From NCBI GenBank assembly GCA_031763025.1, contig JASSKH010000003.1:14070992-14134991 (forward strand): a DNA stretch of 64,000 nt. Reading direction: 5' to 3'. The position numbers and the translations under genes are program-made. This stretch comes from Macrocystis pyrifera. Lineage: Eukaryota > Sar > Phaeophyceae > Laminariales > Laminariaceae. The notes beneath the pieces are model-generated. The model saw only the letters and a list, made by a program, of their open reading frames with translations. It made no database searches and was not told the DNA's origin. This document shows positions 8,996 to 20,339 of this stretch, piece after piece (the first letter of the stretch is position 1; every line of letters begins with the position of its first letter).

Positions 8996-9622
8996 TACCT
9001 AGCCGTCCGGGACAGATGGTATCGTTTGATTTATTGGGACCTTTGCCAGAAACGAAAAACGGCAATGTGTATGTCTTCCTTATTGTGGAATTTATTTAGT
9101 AGGCACGCAGAAGGATATGCAATGACCAAAGAAGAGAAGGCAGCCAGGGGATGTGCCTCTCGGATAGTCGATGATTATATTCCGAGATGGGGATGCCCCC
9201 ACACGTTTTTATCAGACCGAGGCACCGGATTTATATCCCAGGTTAGCAGAGCAGTATACGAAACGTTGGGAGCAGTTAAGAAATTTACAAGCTCCTATCA
9301 TCCACAGACGAATGGAATGGTTGAAAGATTAAACCACACCCTTTGTCAGATGTTGTCTTATTTGATAGCGGATGACCAGAAGAACTGGGACGAAATGCTC
9401 ATGCATGCGGTAGCTGCCCACAACAATAACGTCAGTAGAGGAACCGGGTTGGCTCCGAACGAAGTACACATTGGTCGATACCCTAGGTTACCTGTGACGA
9501 TATTAGAAGGGAGAGGTGTGAAAGGACACCAAGGTCTGAAACAGGACCAGTTGGACTATTTAGAACTAATGAGGGACAAGCAAGTGAAACATATGAGCCG
9601 GTTAAGGAGGAAGATAGACTGA
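8996..9622 (+). CDS. Integrase catalytic core, frame-shifted
   Basis: The core begins around 8996 with the sequence leading to SFDLLGPLP (first catalytic Asp) in one frame. It shifts near 9090 (the AATTTATTTAG stretch) into the frame that carries HAEGYAMTK, LSDRGTGF (second Asp) and SSYHPQTNGMVERLNHTL (catalytic Glu). All three DDE residues are therefore recognisable but not in one frame. The ORF ends at TGA 9620-9622, and the product continues one frame over into the GPY/F region. rve-type DDE integrase of a Ty3 element; non-functional as written. Confidence 0.85.
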   Translation, partial: YLAVRDRWYRLIYWDLCQKRKTAMCMSSLLWNLFSRHAEGYAMTKEEKAARGCASRIVDDYIPRWGCPHTFLSDRGTGFISQVSRAVYETLGAVKKFTSSYHPQTNGMVERLNHTLCQMLSYLIADDQKNWDEMLMHAVAAHNNNVSRGTGLAPNEVHIGRYPRLPVTILEGRGVKGHQGLKQDQLDYLELMRDKQVKHMSRLRRKID

Positions 9623-9663
9623 TAAAAGCCAGACATGAAGCAGCCAACGAAAATCTTACTGCG

Positions 9664-10683
9664 ATGATAAATCGACACCCCAAGTATGAAGTTGGGAGCT
9701 GGGTGTGGATTTATGATGATAAGAGTACTATTTCTCGAGGCGGACAACATGTTCTAAAAACAAGTGAGGCTGATTATCGAAGTAAGAAATTTGCTCTGAC
9801 TGCAAAATTAGCTCAGTGTTGGACAGGACCCTATAAAATCTTGTTTGTTGGACCAGGTACCACAAGTGATGGGAAAAAGGTTAGCCCTAACTTGTTATTG
9901 GTAGAAGTTCGAAAAGACGAACCAGGACGGGAGATAAATGCAAGAGTATCTAAGTATAGGTGTAAGAAGTGCTACAATCCACATGAGGAAGAAGAAGGAC
10001 CGAAATTCTTGCCATGGGCCATGAGCAGCTATGTCTTGAATAAGTATTCGGAACGTTCCCCCCCTTTTCATCTCACCGCCGAGGATGTTAGTATGGAATT
10101 GGACCACTATCGTATCACACCCACCCACATAACTAAACACCGCATTTCTAGGGGTTTGGGAGGTAAAAACGCAGTCCAATATTATACTAGTTGGGATGAA
10201 GTTACCATAAAAACTTGGGAACATGAGACGGATTTAGAACAGTACGGAAGTTTGGTATCTAGGTACTGGGCCGGAGAACCAGTACAAGTAGGAGGAGAAA
10301 ATGCTAGATATAGGAGGTACAGGGTACAATTAGCGAAACGTACACTTGCGTGTGCAAAGGGTGAAAGATATGTTGCCACGGGGTACAGGGTCTGCTGTGA
10401 TACCAGAGGTAGACCGGGAATATATGAACGTGACATCATCGGATCGTACATTTATTTCGAAACATCCCGTGCAGGTTGGCAACTGGCCCGAGTGGTGATG
10501 GTGGCTGAGGATGCGGAAAGCAAGGAACTACCGCATACCATCAAGCTGCTAGACCTTGGGAAGAGATACAATGTGCATCTTTCTGGGGGAAAGCTCACTA
10601 CTGTTAGCGAGGAAGTAGGAACTTGGTGTTGGCATGTACACGTTACGGCTAAGAGTACTAAGAAGTTTTTGCATACCTGGTAG
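9664..10683 (+). CDS. Integrase C-terminus: GPY/F, chromodomain and an extra C-terminal domain
   Basis: This 339-residue ORF continues the integrase after a frameshift near 9615. AQCWTGPYKIL (residues ~48-58) is the GPY/F module. Around residues 155-210, ITKHRISRG...YYTSWDEVTIKTWEHETDL...YW follows the chromodomain pattern of aromatic cage strand, W..W..TWE and C-terminal helix. That domain targets chromoviruses to modified histones in related elements. A further ~130 residues after the chromodomain (IGSYIYFE..., then GWQLARVVM..., then KLLDLGKRYNV) is not part of the usual chromovirus layout. It looks like a beta-rich, Tudor-like fold, but that is only a guess from pattern. Confidence 0.8.
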   Translation: MINRHPKYEVGSWVWIYDDKSTISRGGQHVLKTSEADYRSKKFALTAKLAQCWTGPYKILFVGPGTTSDGKKVSPNLLLVEVRKDEPGREINARVSKYRCKKCYNPHEEEEGPKFLPWAMSSYVLNKYSERSPPFHLTAEDVSMELDHYRITPTHITKHRISRGLGGKNAVQYYTSWDEVTIKTWEHETDLEQYGSLVSRYWAGEPVQVGGENARYRRYRVQLAKRTLACAKGERYVATGYRVCCDTRGRPGIYERDIIGSYIYFETSRAGWQLARVVMVAEDAESKELPHTIKLLDLGKRYNVHLSGGKLTTVSEEVGTWCWHVHVTAKSTKKFLHTW

Positions 10684-11150
10684 GGATGGTTATATAGAGC
10701 TGGACAGTGTCTAACCACTAAGCCAGACAAGGGGGATGGATAGCAATACGGATTTTATGGTCACAGTGAAGGGAGCTAGACTGTTGAATGTCATGATCCT
10801 GTGAAACAAGAAATTGTAATACACACTGTACAATCACATATCCAATGGAAGGGTGGAATGGTGGTAAGTAATCCAGACTTCAGACAGTATTCGTGCTGTA
10901 CTTGGTCTCACATCTGATGGAGGATCCACTCACATCAGATATTGTATGGGATTGGTTGTTGCTGGGGATGGATAGTTTAAACCGGTCTATGACTAGAATT
11001 TATGAGATACTACTAAGAATTAGTGAGCGGGACTGGTACCAGTATAAGTTCCATTTCCAAGTAATAATTCCTCTGCAGTAATCGTACGAGTACTAGCAAT
11101 CTCAGACCTGTCGTAATTATTTCATTGAACACCTAAGGTCGAGAGGTGAC

Positions 11151-11169
11151 AATGAACTTAGGGGGGCAA
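11151..11169 (+). other. Putative polypurine tract
   Basis: A G-rich run (TTAGGGGGGCAAG) sits directly before a TGTGGTGAGA start about 490 bp after the last ORF. This is the expected position of the plus-strand primer next to a 3' LTR. It is assigned from position and composition only. Confidence 0.5.
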
Positions 11170-11700
11170 GTGTGGTGAGATTGGTTTCCTCTAGCTTTTA
11201 GTATGGAGGTATTAGTTTCATTGAAGTTTAGTATGGAAGTAAAGGTTTCAGTGGAAAATATTAGGATGTTCAAAAAGGGTACATGTAGTCATTTGGACCC
11301 GTATATTGGAGAATTGGGCTCAGCGACCATAGGTAGGGGTCCAGATTTATATATCGATTTTTCGCGCGAAGCGCGAAAAAAATATAAAGGCGTTTTTCTC
11401 GGGAGTGTTCAGCGCAGAACACTTATTAGCCCCAAGAAAAAATAAGAAACAAGAATGCCGGCCCAGGTTGGATTTCTTATTATTGAAAATGTATTCCACA
11501 GATAATAACAGTACAAAGGATCTCGAATTTTCTTATTGTCGTATAATATCTCTTTTTTTACTCCTCGTGTATACAATGTGTAAAAATACCTATCTGTACA
11601 GTACAAGTACTCTGTTTCCCTTGTGTTCATCATGGTGTCATGACAGAAGAGCAGAAAAACTTTCACAGCGATATAAGTCGATTCAAGTAATGGTAGGTAG
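11170..11700 (+). repeat. Putative 3' LTR
   Basis: The segment starts TGTGGTGAGA right after the purine tract. It contains a short hairpin (TTTTCGCGCGAAGCGCGAAAA, near 11360), an AATATAAAGG TATA-like box near 11380 and A/T-rich 3' sequence. A CA end could be the TTTCACA at about 11665-11671, or lie slightly later. The matching 5' LTR is not in the window, so the right limit and target-site duplication are unknown. Confidence 0.45.
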
Positions 11701-13217
11701 CTCTTCGAGATAAGGTCCGATTGACAAGCGGTTTTTCACGTTTCAATCTTTGGCACTATTCGGATGAAGTGGTTGGGTGGGTGTTTTTTTTAAGGTAAGG
11801 TGTTGTAGAGGCGGTGCGGTCAAAGTAGGCAACCTCAAAGATTTAAACGTAATAAGTGCGACATCAGCGACCTACTGACAACTCTATAATATAATGAAAG
11901 GATGTCGTGATAAGTACCTGGTAACGACCAAACACGATTCACCGAACTCTTGTGTACCGGGATTCTCATTTTATTCGACTCGTTTACAACACAAATCTTG
12001 AATTTATCAAAACTCACAGCATTTAACGACACAACGCACACAAATGCACCATCTACGATTTACAGCCATCTGGCCCTCTCCAAGCTTCGCCCTAAGAAAC
12101 GAACCCTTCAAGCCTGAGCGGCCCAGTGCCGAGAATGGCACCTTCAACGAGTCTTCACGGTATCTGTCTTGGTTTGAATATAGGCTATAGGAGAAAGGAA
12201 ATGAGAGAACTAGGAAGAGAGAATAGGCACAGAAATGGGCCAATCAACAGCAGTACGGAGGTGAGATCTACGTAATCTATACTGAGAAGTGCTGATAGGA
12301 TAAGTGCTGGGTCATAGGAGGGATAGAAAAGGTATGTGGGTCAAAGACAGGTACGAGTACTGCTCCTGTTCTGCCTCTTGGCACAGGAGAGACGTTGGTC
12401 AACAGACAGCAGAAGGTAGATCAGCTCTTCTCATGAGCACGGATAAAGTAGGAACGATATAATCGGAGCAGTTGGGAATGCGAGACGAGCAAGGAGGAGA
12501 GGTCGCCCCCGCCCCCTCTCGTCAGTTCATCGTTTTCCCTCAACATCTGCCCACTTGACAGACGATATTAATACGACTTTTCAGCTATACTCTTGATCTC
12601 CGCCTACTGCATTTACTCCACGAACACCTTCACATCAGTTCATCAGAGGACAGCGCACTGTACAACGCACTTCATCCGCGTACAACAGGCCTTTTCCCCA
12701 CAAACAGCGAAGAGTGTTCCAGTACAACTTGGTGGCGTTTTTACTAATGTTTCCACAGGTTCATGAACGAACCCCCGGTAACATGACGTAAACATGACGT
12801 GTGCGCAAAGAGAAGCAGACTTGAGTCGTGCGGTGTGCGGTGCAGCAGAGAGGGTAAGAGAGGAGAGGAAGTCCACGTTGGATAAGGTATAGTATTATTA
12901 GTGCTACTGTAGAAGAGTGAAGATACATGGTTATGTATGTTTGTGTGTGGTTTATCTATGTGTGTATGCGCGTGCGCACGTATGTACGATGGTATGTTGT
13001 GATATGTGTCGGTACGTCTGTGTGGTTCGTGTACTCTCTATCAAGTACGATGCCTGGTACGTGGGTGGGTGCCTGGTCTGGGCCTGGTGCTACTCCTGCC
13101 GAAACAAGTATTAGGTAAGGTACCGCCGTGATGTATTCAAGCGTTTACAATGCAGTGGTAAGGTTTCTTTAACTTGTCCAATATTGATAAGATAGTAGTA
13201 TATTGTAGTTTAAGTTA
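11701..13217. other. Gene-free interval
   Basis: Only short random ORFs are seen here. A GT-rich, alternating purine/pyrimidine patch occurs near 12.93-13.02 kb, and several copies of the TACCTGGTA-type word that recurs across the window are present. I see no exon with credible splice sites. Confidence 0.5.
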
Positions 13218-14135
13218 GTGTCTGCCACATTACGACCACTAACTACCTGCGGGGGGGCATGACAGTTTTTTTTCTTTATTTTTCCTTTTTTTTGCTCTTT
13301 CCTTCCTTTCGATTTGTTTTTTCTTTGTTTTTTCGTTTTTTCTCTCTTCCATAGGATGCGTATGCCGTGCCTGTCGTATCCAGTACGATGACATGGCATC
13401 GCATTGTCTATATACTCTGCTTACTGCATCACCATGTACCTGATAGTACTCTGTGGCGTAGTTTTGTGACCACATACGTACCTGGCAACATGTATATATC
13501 TCTCTAGGATTGAATAATCGGCACAGTTGTGCTGGATGTAGAAATAACGGATTTAATGTCAAGAACGCAGGCACACTCGGGTGCTGCTGCACGCAGCTGT
13601 TATATGCTGGTACTTTTGTAGCAGCTAGCTGCAGCTATGTGGCTTCACTCATTGGGGTCCTGCACACTACGAGCAGGATTAAACGAGATAGATATCCGAA
13701 AAAGGCCCACACACTCTCTATAGCGAGGAGAGTACGGCCGTTCCAGCGTTTTGGCTCGCTGTTGGTGTGAGTTGTTGAGAAATCAAATGGTTAATCACGC
13801 GCCGCGGTAACTGCAGTGCGTGTGTTCTTCACATTAAACCGGTTCTTTTTACCCGTTGACGTCCAGCACAACCAGTGTCCGTGCTGGTTCTCCAGTACTA
13901 TTATAGAGAAATACAACTTCTGTGGTTTCAAAACTACGCCACAGACAACCTACATATGTACGCAGTAAGCAGAGTAGATAATGCAATGAATGCCATGCCA
14001 TCGTACTCGATACGACAGGCACGAAATACACATTCCATGAAAGAGAAAAACGAAAGAAATAAGAAAAAACAAATCGAAAGAAAAAAAGGAAAAAGGATCG
14101 TGCCCCCCCCGCGTAGGATATGTGGCAGACAATAC
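13218..14135. repeat. Diverged inverted repeat with arms of ~270-290 bp
   Basis: The stretch 13218-13510 matches the reverse complement of about 13890-14135 at roughly three-quarters identity. Landmarks are GTGTCTGCCACA/TGTGGCAGACAA at the outer ends, the poly-G/poly-C tract, the long T-rich or A-rich tract, GTATCCAGTACGATG/CATCGTACTCGATAC and GTGGCGTAG/CTACGCCAC. The centre is near 13687. ORFs read outward from each arm are related and end in Lys/Arg-rich sequence encoded by the A-rich tract, which is probably not a real protein. It is likely an old fold-back element. Confidence 0.8.
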
Positions 14136-14673
14136 AGAACGAGCTCAGGAAACGATACCACTACATACACTACTGGTATACAAACAAAATAATACTAAAA
14201 ACCAAGGGAAATAACAGGCAAACCGAAGCACAACAAAAAAAAAACAGAGTAAGTGGCATACCTCGGTTCGAACATATTCCAAGGCCAAAAGCCACAAGCA
14301 TGATAACACTGTAAAAAAACCTGCTTGGACGATGGACGTCCGCGGCAACAGAGACCAACCGGACGCGACGCTACAGCAGGTGTCAGTTGAAGTTATACGT
14401 ACAGGTACTCCCGAGGGCACTAGAAAAAAAAATCACGACCAACACACCCCCGAGAGGACCAAAAATAACTGTTTTCGGCGTATCATACGTATCGCCATAC
14501 AAGCTGTCACGGACACAACTTGATGCACTGCCCGTGCAGACATGCACAACAAAGCCTATCCGCAAGTTTCCGAGCACTGATTTAATCTGAGGTGAATATG
14601 AAGAATTCGGCCCTCCAAAGGCTGAAATATTTGGCACGACGACCACATAATAGGAAGACATATACCTTTTGTA

Positions 14674-15282
14674 CTATACCCTAACCCGATGCACTCGAGC
14701 AGGCGATTCCACTCTTACGTCGTCACTGCCCGCCAACCCGACCTTTCGTTTTTCTCCAGACGATTCTGCCCCGGTACCGTAGCGCGAGCCCTCTAAACTG
14801 CTTTGTCTATCCCTCTTCTCGGAGATAGCTGTCGGCTGATCGTGATCGCCCGTGCCCGCTACTAGTACGCTGCTCGGGTCGGCCCCGCTACTGAGCGCGA
14901 AGGCCTCGCGCCTAAGTCTTTCGAAGAGCTCCATGCATCGCTCGTACGACCCCGGCTTCCCGTCGTATTTTTCCGCGAGGTGGTTGGCCGTCCCGGTCGC
15001 AGACTCCACCATGCTCGCCAAGAGTATCCTTCGATTGACCGACACCTCAGAGCGGCAGTGAGCAGCATCGTCCTGAGGGGCGGTATCCCCGATCTCCTCG
15101 CCGTCCCCTTTATCCTCCCCCACGAAACCGTGTGGTCTACTCGTCGTACGCACCCCTTGCTTGTGCCTGTCGGTCGCGCTCTGGCCCGCAAAACTATTGA
15201 CCAACTGCTCGCTAGACGCTCGCCAACTCGTGAGGTCAGCCGTCGGCGCAGAGCCTTGCTCACGCTTTATCCGTGCTGACAT
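14674..15282 (-). CDS. Hypothetical 202-residue protein
   Basis: The frame is open from an ATG at 15282 (MSARIK) to a TAG at 14674. The upstream frame remains open to 15366, and the site CACCGCAG|GTGAGA at 15293 could be either a donor or an acceptor, so the 5' end is uncertain. The protein is hydrophilic. Its middle (about residues 85-140, from NRRILLASMVES to RLRREAFALS) looks helical, and the tail is Ser/Gly/basic. The segment is clearly more GC-rich than its surroundings, which supports coding. I do not recognise the family. It lies just downstream of the spliced minus-strand gene at 15.9-18.2 kb and may be separate from it. Confidence 0.5.
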   Translation of the reverse strand: MSARIKREQGSAPTADLTSWRASSEQLVNSFAGQSATDRHKQGVRTTSRPHGFVGEDKGDGEEIGDTAPQDDAAHCRSEVSVNRRILLASMVESATGTANHLAEKYDGKPGSYERCMELFERLRREAFALSSGADPSSVLVAGTGDHDQPTAISEKRDRQSSLEGSRYGTGAESSGEKRKVGLAGSDDVRVESPARVHRVRV

Positions 15283-15934
15283 GATTCTCACCTGCGGTGA
15301 AACATAAAATAAACCCGCCAGGCATGAAACAATGCGGTAACGCGCGGTCGAATGATCAGGGAGCAAGGGCGCGCGTCACGAAAGGCGACACCGGTATGTT
15401 TTTTGTGTTCACAACGTGAAAAAAAAACACCCGATAAGCAGCGCAGATGCAAAAGTATCTCCCGATATGTAACGAAAGTATACCACTACTATACGTACTC
15501 AGCCGCACTTGTAGTATGTCAACACTACTAGATGGGAAAACGCAGCAAGTACCACGACGGACGACGCACACCGATACAGGCCCCTACTGCCCCCTCGAAA
15601 GCATTGCAGAGGGCGCAGCCCACCTACACGAAACGACAATGAAAGAACCAGCACTACTCCGTACTTCGTGCTGCTGCTGCTCTTTCTTGTGTTTTGAACG
15701 AATAAACGAACGACTCTAATCGTACGCCACTCCTGTGACACATGGACGGTGGTGGGCGTCTTGAACCCGGAACACACGACGCCTGTGCACTGTATACCCA
15801 ACTTTCGCTCGCCTACCGCGCTGCGCGCTTATGCTGACAATTAAACAGGCGCAACCACGTACGGGACACATGGACAGTACGCGACAGCCTGTTGGACGTT
15901 TCGACCTCAAGACATTCTCTCGGGGCGCCAGGTT

Positions 15935-18173
15935 TCAAGTTCTTCCAATCGACCAGTAATGGGGGGGCTCCATCACAATCTACAACATTAATGTTTTCAT
16001 AAAAAAAAAGAAGTATACGTACCAGGTACAGTACCGTACATATTTTCACCTTTCGGCGACCGGTTTGTCCGAGGTAGAGGGGTGCAAGACGAACAGAAAT
16101 CAACTTGTACATGTCGACCAATTGAAAGCCTGCAGACGTCCACTGTCGAATGTCCTTCTCGAAGTCCTCTTCGAGTGTTTTGAGGGACACTGGTTGGTCT
16201 TTCGAGCACACCATGGCCTCCGCCATACACCCCTCGCTGTGCGTCAGTTCGACCTGCAAATTGGAAATAATTGATTGCGAGTTCAACAGCAGTGCATAGC
16301 AGTACCAAACACGGCGAGAGTATAGAGCAAGATGACAATGCTTGGCGACAGACGGAACGTCAAGAGAATACATGTACCGGGGTATATCATTTGGCCATGT
16401 ACCAGTAAGAAAGATATAAAGCAGTCCCTTGACTCTTCTTACTTTATACTACTGCTGCGAAAAACATCCATCAATTTCTATAGCATTTCCAAGTAGACTT
16501 TCCCCGGATCGTGGGCACAGCTTCAAAGGAGTTATACATACACCTGAGGCTGTACGAGAAGAGCTTTAAGAGTCCAGACAAAATGCAGTGCACTACGCAG
16601 TCATCCGAAGCAAGCAGTGCCCCCCTGAACAACACAGCGAGCGGCAGTCGTCACTACGAGTACGTAAGATACAAGCAGTCAGTCTTCGTAATTTCTCGTT
16701 TCACCGAGGTTGTTTTTTTCTTGCTCTCTTGCTCCTCACATCACACACCTTTCGGTCCCAAATAGTCCGTCCCCACGGCACGTACCGGCAGCACTTAAGA
16801 AACAGGGAATTGATCCTTGTTGGCGCGACTTTTGCACAAAACACTGTATAATCAAGCATACGAAAATTAATGTACAACACACCCTGCCTCGCGTAACAAA
16901 TCGGGGCCTGGTCCAAACAAGAGTTTCTTCTAAAGTAGGTGGTGTTGCGTCCTGTATTGCAGTACAGCAGTACGTGGTATATTGTACGTATACTGCGTAT
17001 TGCAGGCAAGCTCACCTTCCCCATTGTCGGTGGCGTGCTCTTGTTCCACGAAACTTTGACCTTGAACTTGCACCGACACTGACCTCAAGGGGTAACCACA
17101 AGAAAACATCAACATCGGTGACACAGGAGGTCGAAAAACACTGCTGTATAAGCGAATACGATACGCACGACGGGCGGTTATCCACAGTTTACATTTAGTA
17201 CCCCACGTACAGTGCGACATATAGAGCACCAGGTACAACTACAGTACTACGTTTCTTCTCGCAATGATACCTGGTACTACGTTCCCTCTCGCAATGACAC
17301 ATGGCTTATTATACCGGCACTACTTACCAGGCAGCAGTATCAGGTGCTGTGAACAGTCGAAAGTAGCGTTGTGGCAAGTGCGGGGCGCGGTGGTTGGGAT
17401 CTTGTGTGTCTTGTGGTGGTCTTGTCATGCATGCGGAAAGGGTGGCAAGGATGAGACTGTAAACGATACCTGGTTGGCATGATGGTGAGCAGCGTTGTTA
17501 TCGGTGAGAGTAATCAATAAAGACCATCCAAGATGCAACATCAGTAGTGGTGGCAGTAAACGACAAATGATATGATACCCCGTCAACGCCTCGTCATTTC
17601 GTGCATTCAATAAGTAATACCGGCATCCGGGCACTACTCGTACTGTAACAATCACATTACAACGTATCGTGCCTGGATGCCTGGTATTTAGTGTAAGTAT
17701 TAACACCAAACACTACAGTACAAGTATAATGGGTGTGAGGGCTTTGAGCGACGAGAGTAGGTACAAGCTACAGCTATGACACAGTAGCTGTAACGAGCGA
17801 GTATTTCTGCGATGTCCCTGGTACTCCGTACTACCGTCTGCTAACATACTGCTGTGCCTGGATGTACCACGTACAGCAATAGTATCTGTTGAATGTGTGT
17901 TGTTGTTATTGTTGTTGTACGCCCCGCACGCGTACTATGTAATGATATTGTTACTCGTATCACACATTTACACCAGTACAATAACTGAGAAGGAACATAG
18001 TCCCAAGAGTAAAGACTTACTGCATACGAGTACTACCGTACTTGCAAGTATAAAATATTAGTTACGTCCTGGTACACAAGAAGTGTGACACCTCGCTCAC
18101 CCTGGATGACTTGGTTGCCCTCTGCTTGGCAGGGTCGGTGACCCTTGCGGTTGAGGTGCTCTTCCCTGCGCAC
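15935..18173 (-). CDS. Spliced gene with Cys/His cluster (possible zinc-binding domain)
   Basis: Four exons join in phase on the minus strand: 18173-18101, 17083-17016, 16253-16050 and 15979-15935, with CAG/GAG/TAG acceptors and GTGAGC, GTGAGC and GTGAAA donors. The join at 17083 gives Gly-Gln-Cys-Arg-Cys-Lys-Phe, and the next junction gives Met-Gly-Lys|Val-Glu-Leu-Thr-His-Ser-Glu-Gly-Cys. Together this makes a C-x-C ... H-x3-C set with an upstream Cys (RPCQAEG), reminiscent of FLYWCH/FAR1/WRKY-type fingers, though I cannot assign one. The 68-residue third exon then carries a helical region (KTLEEDFEKDIRQW). The last exon ends after YWSIGRT; in an alternative frame it would run to a stop at 15813. 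The 5' exons are not identified. Confidence 0.55.
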
Positions 18174-19064
18174 CTGCAAATGAGCTCCATCCTTTGCATT
18201 CGACCGGAAGCACCGCCCATCTGCTGTGGCGCCATCAACACGCACCAGCAGTACTTAAGTGTATGTGTAACGAACATCGGTGATGGTCTTCACGGGTCGG
18301 CATGAGTGAGGGTGTCCACCACGAACGAGCACACTTCAAAACCACACCGAAAACAAGAGAGGACACTGAGAATACTTAGCACTGCTGCACCAAGCGCCAG
18401 TTTGATATACCAGGTACGAGGAGGCCTGTACCGTGTTTGTTCATACCTCAAAACATAACGATCCGAGTACTCGTACTATTATATAAATATCTTACACCAG
18501 TAGATGAAGAATGGAAAATATTTTGTACGGGTATGAGGTGGTCCGCAAATCTGTTCAGGATAAAAACGCAAAACGCGTGGCGAATCCTCTCTCGGATCCT
18601 GCTTTGGGGCAGCCTTAGGGCGGGGTTAGGGCCAGGGCGAGGATTAGGGATAGAGTCAGGGTCGGGTTCGGTTCGGTCGTGGTTCGAAAAAGCAAAAAAA
18701 TCCTACGTAAAACCCTAAAAAGGATACAAAATAAAACAACGTATATATGTACCAGGTACCTGATATAGGTTTATAGATTTCCGCAGGAAATCGGAGTTTG
18801 TGGAGGCGTTTCGGATTCGAATAATGGTAGAGGGAGTAACGCATGAACTCGCGCGATGCTCGTCCAGACTCTTTTCGCGGCGTATGAGAAGACATCCATG
18901 AGAGTGTCGGAATGGAAGGCAGGAGAGCGGAGAGCTGGTCGGTCCTTCAGTCGCCGCGTGCCTGGGGACAGAATATATCGCATCAGCAGCGCAGTACGTA
19001 GCGCGAGACAGCGCGACAATTATGATCGATCGAATTTCGGTTCTCCAATCTGAGACATGGTTCG

Positions 19065-19532
19065 GTGATGGTGGACACCAGCCCGAACAATGGCGGGGCA
19101 ATTGTCAGCCCAGCTTCCCCGGGTGGACCGGCCGGCGCGCCGGCATCCCGCGCTGGCTCCGCCGTGCCCGTGGCGGGGCCCGACGGCGACGCAGCCCCCG
19201 CTGAACATGGCGCGGGAGCAGGGCCCCAACCAGTGGGGCCTCAGCCCCCAGGTTTCGCCGATTGGCTACAGCAGGAGGTGCTGGCGAGCAACCAGGCGCT
19301 GGCGAAAAGCATTAATAAACTCATCTTCTCGAATAGCTTCAAAAGCAGCGCTTCCATCATCACAAGAAGCTGGGCATGTGCGGCGCTCCTCAGCGTCAGC
19401 AGAGTTGTTTACTTCAGCTCATCGATCGCGACTTGCCAAAAGAGGGAAAGGAAACACAACAAGGATATGTTAGGTAGGGTATACCTATACCCGGGCAAGG
19501 TATTGACGTTACCTAACGCACCAAACACTTAG
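19065..19532 (+). CDS. Pro/Ala/Gly-rich ORF, possible first exon
   Basis: The frame opens with ATG-ATG at 19065. It encodes about 65 residues of Ala/Pro/Gly-rich sequence, then a short amphipathic helix (ADWLQQEVLASNQALAKSINKL). After about residue 87 the composition changes to ordinary A/T-rich intergenic sequence, so the coding part probably ends near 19.32 kb at an unseen splice site or truncation. Such Pro/Ala-rich starts followed by a helix are common in retroelement Gags, but nothing else of an element is nearby. Family unknown. Confidence 0.35.
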   Translation: MMVDTSPNNGGAIVSPASPGGPAGAPASRAGSAVPVAGPDGDAAPAEHGAGAGPQPVGPQPPGFADWLQQEVLASNQALAKSINKLIFSNSFKSSASIITRSWACAALLSVSRVVYFSSSIATCQKRERKHNKDMLGRVYLYPGKVLTLPNAPNT

Positions 19533-19765
19533 GTAAGGTATCGAGATCCGTACCTACTAGGTAAGGTATTGAGGTCGTCCCCAGGCTCGTACCTTGACCT
19601 AGGTATTTAGCCCATGGGTATACCCGATACTCAGGTAAGTACTGAGCGGCGTACCTATCGTACTTAAAACTTAGGTAAGGTATCGAGGTCCGTATCTAAC
19701 GTACCTAACACTTGGGTAAGGTTTTTAAGGCCGTACCTAGGTGCGGGTACGGGTACACACCCGTA
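19480..19765. repeat. TACCTAACG/TTAGGTAAGG repeat cloud, block 1
   Basis: Irregular repeats of ~45-60 bp are built from GTACCTA, ACACTTAGGTAAGGTAT, GAGGTCCGTACCTA and CCCGGGTA words on both strands. No ORF of note lies inside. The same vocabulary returns at 20.34-20.79 kb, with about 570 bp of unrelated sequence in between. Confidence 0.85.
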
Positions 19766-20339
19766 CAAAAAATATCAAATTGATAGGGCTGGGCACTACA
19801 ACAGGATGCACTGGCAGGTGCAATCTACTGGCAGCAGCTATCTACTGGTTGGGCCAGCCAGTAGACGCTGCTATTAATAGTATATTTGATCTCACATACA
19901 TCAAAGAAAAACGCCACTTTATTTTGACGAAAAATCATCATTTTATATTGCTGGGTGAGAGCAGGAGCGATGGAATAATATTAAATGCTAGAGCGCGCCT
20001 GCGCGAACGAAAAAAAAACGAAGATCAAGATTGCCATATCATCGCCACACGTTCCATGCATTTTCTTGGGAGCTGGCTGGGGAGTGTCCTGGATGCTGGC
20101 TACCTCGCTGGGTGAAGCTTGGCCCTCGTGGTCTCCACCAGTGGTGTTCCTCATTGTCTACGACGCTACTTGACCCATACACGTAGGTTGGGCACGTCCG
20201 GGTGACAGGTGTCCGGGTGACAGGTGCCCTGGGTGTGTCGCAAGTGGCAAGTGTCCTGGGTGTGTGGCGGGGAGACCGAATGCCTAATTGCAAATATGAA
20301 TTATTTTCCCTCGCAGATCACGTCACAAGTACGTCGTAT

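Larger units (their letters stand above)
1..11700 (+). mobile_element. Decayed Ty3/gypsy LTR retrotransposon with chromodomain, 5' end off window
   Basis: Domain order on the plus strand is gag, CCHC knuckle, aspartic protease, reverse transcriptase, RNase H, integrase, GPY/F and chromodomain, then a purine tract and a TG-starting putative 3' LTR. This is the order of Ty3/gypsy (Metaviridae) chromoviruses. The copy is dead. A 2.6 kb palindrome sits in gag, gag and the knuckle are in different frames, a TGA interrupts RNase H, and integrase is frame-shifted at least twice. The 5' LTR and primer-binding site lie left of base 1, so LTR identity and age cannot be measured. The right border (about 11.67-11.70 kb) is approximate because no second LTR is available for comparison. 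Confidence 0.9.
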
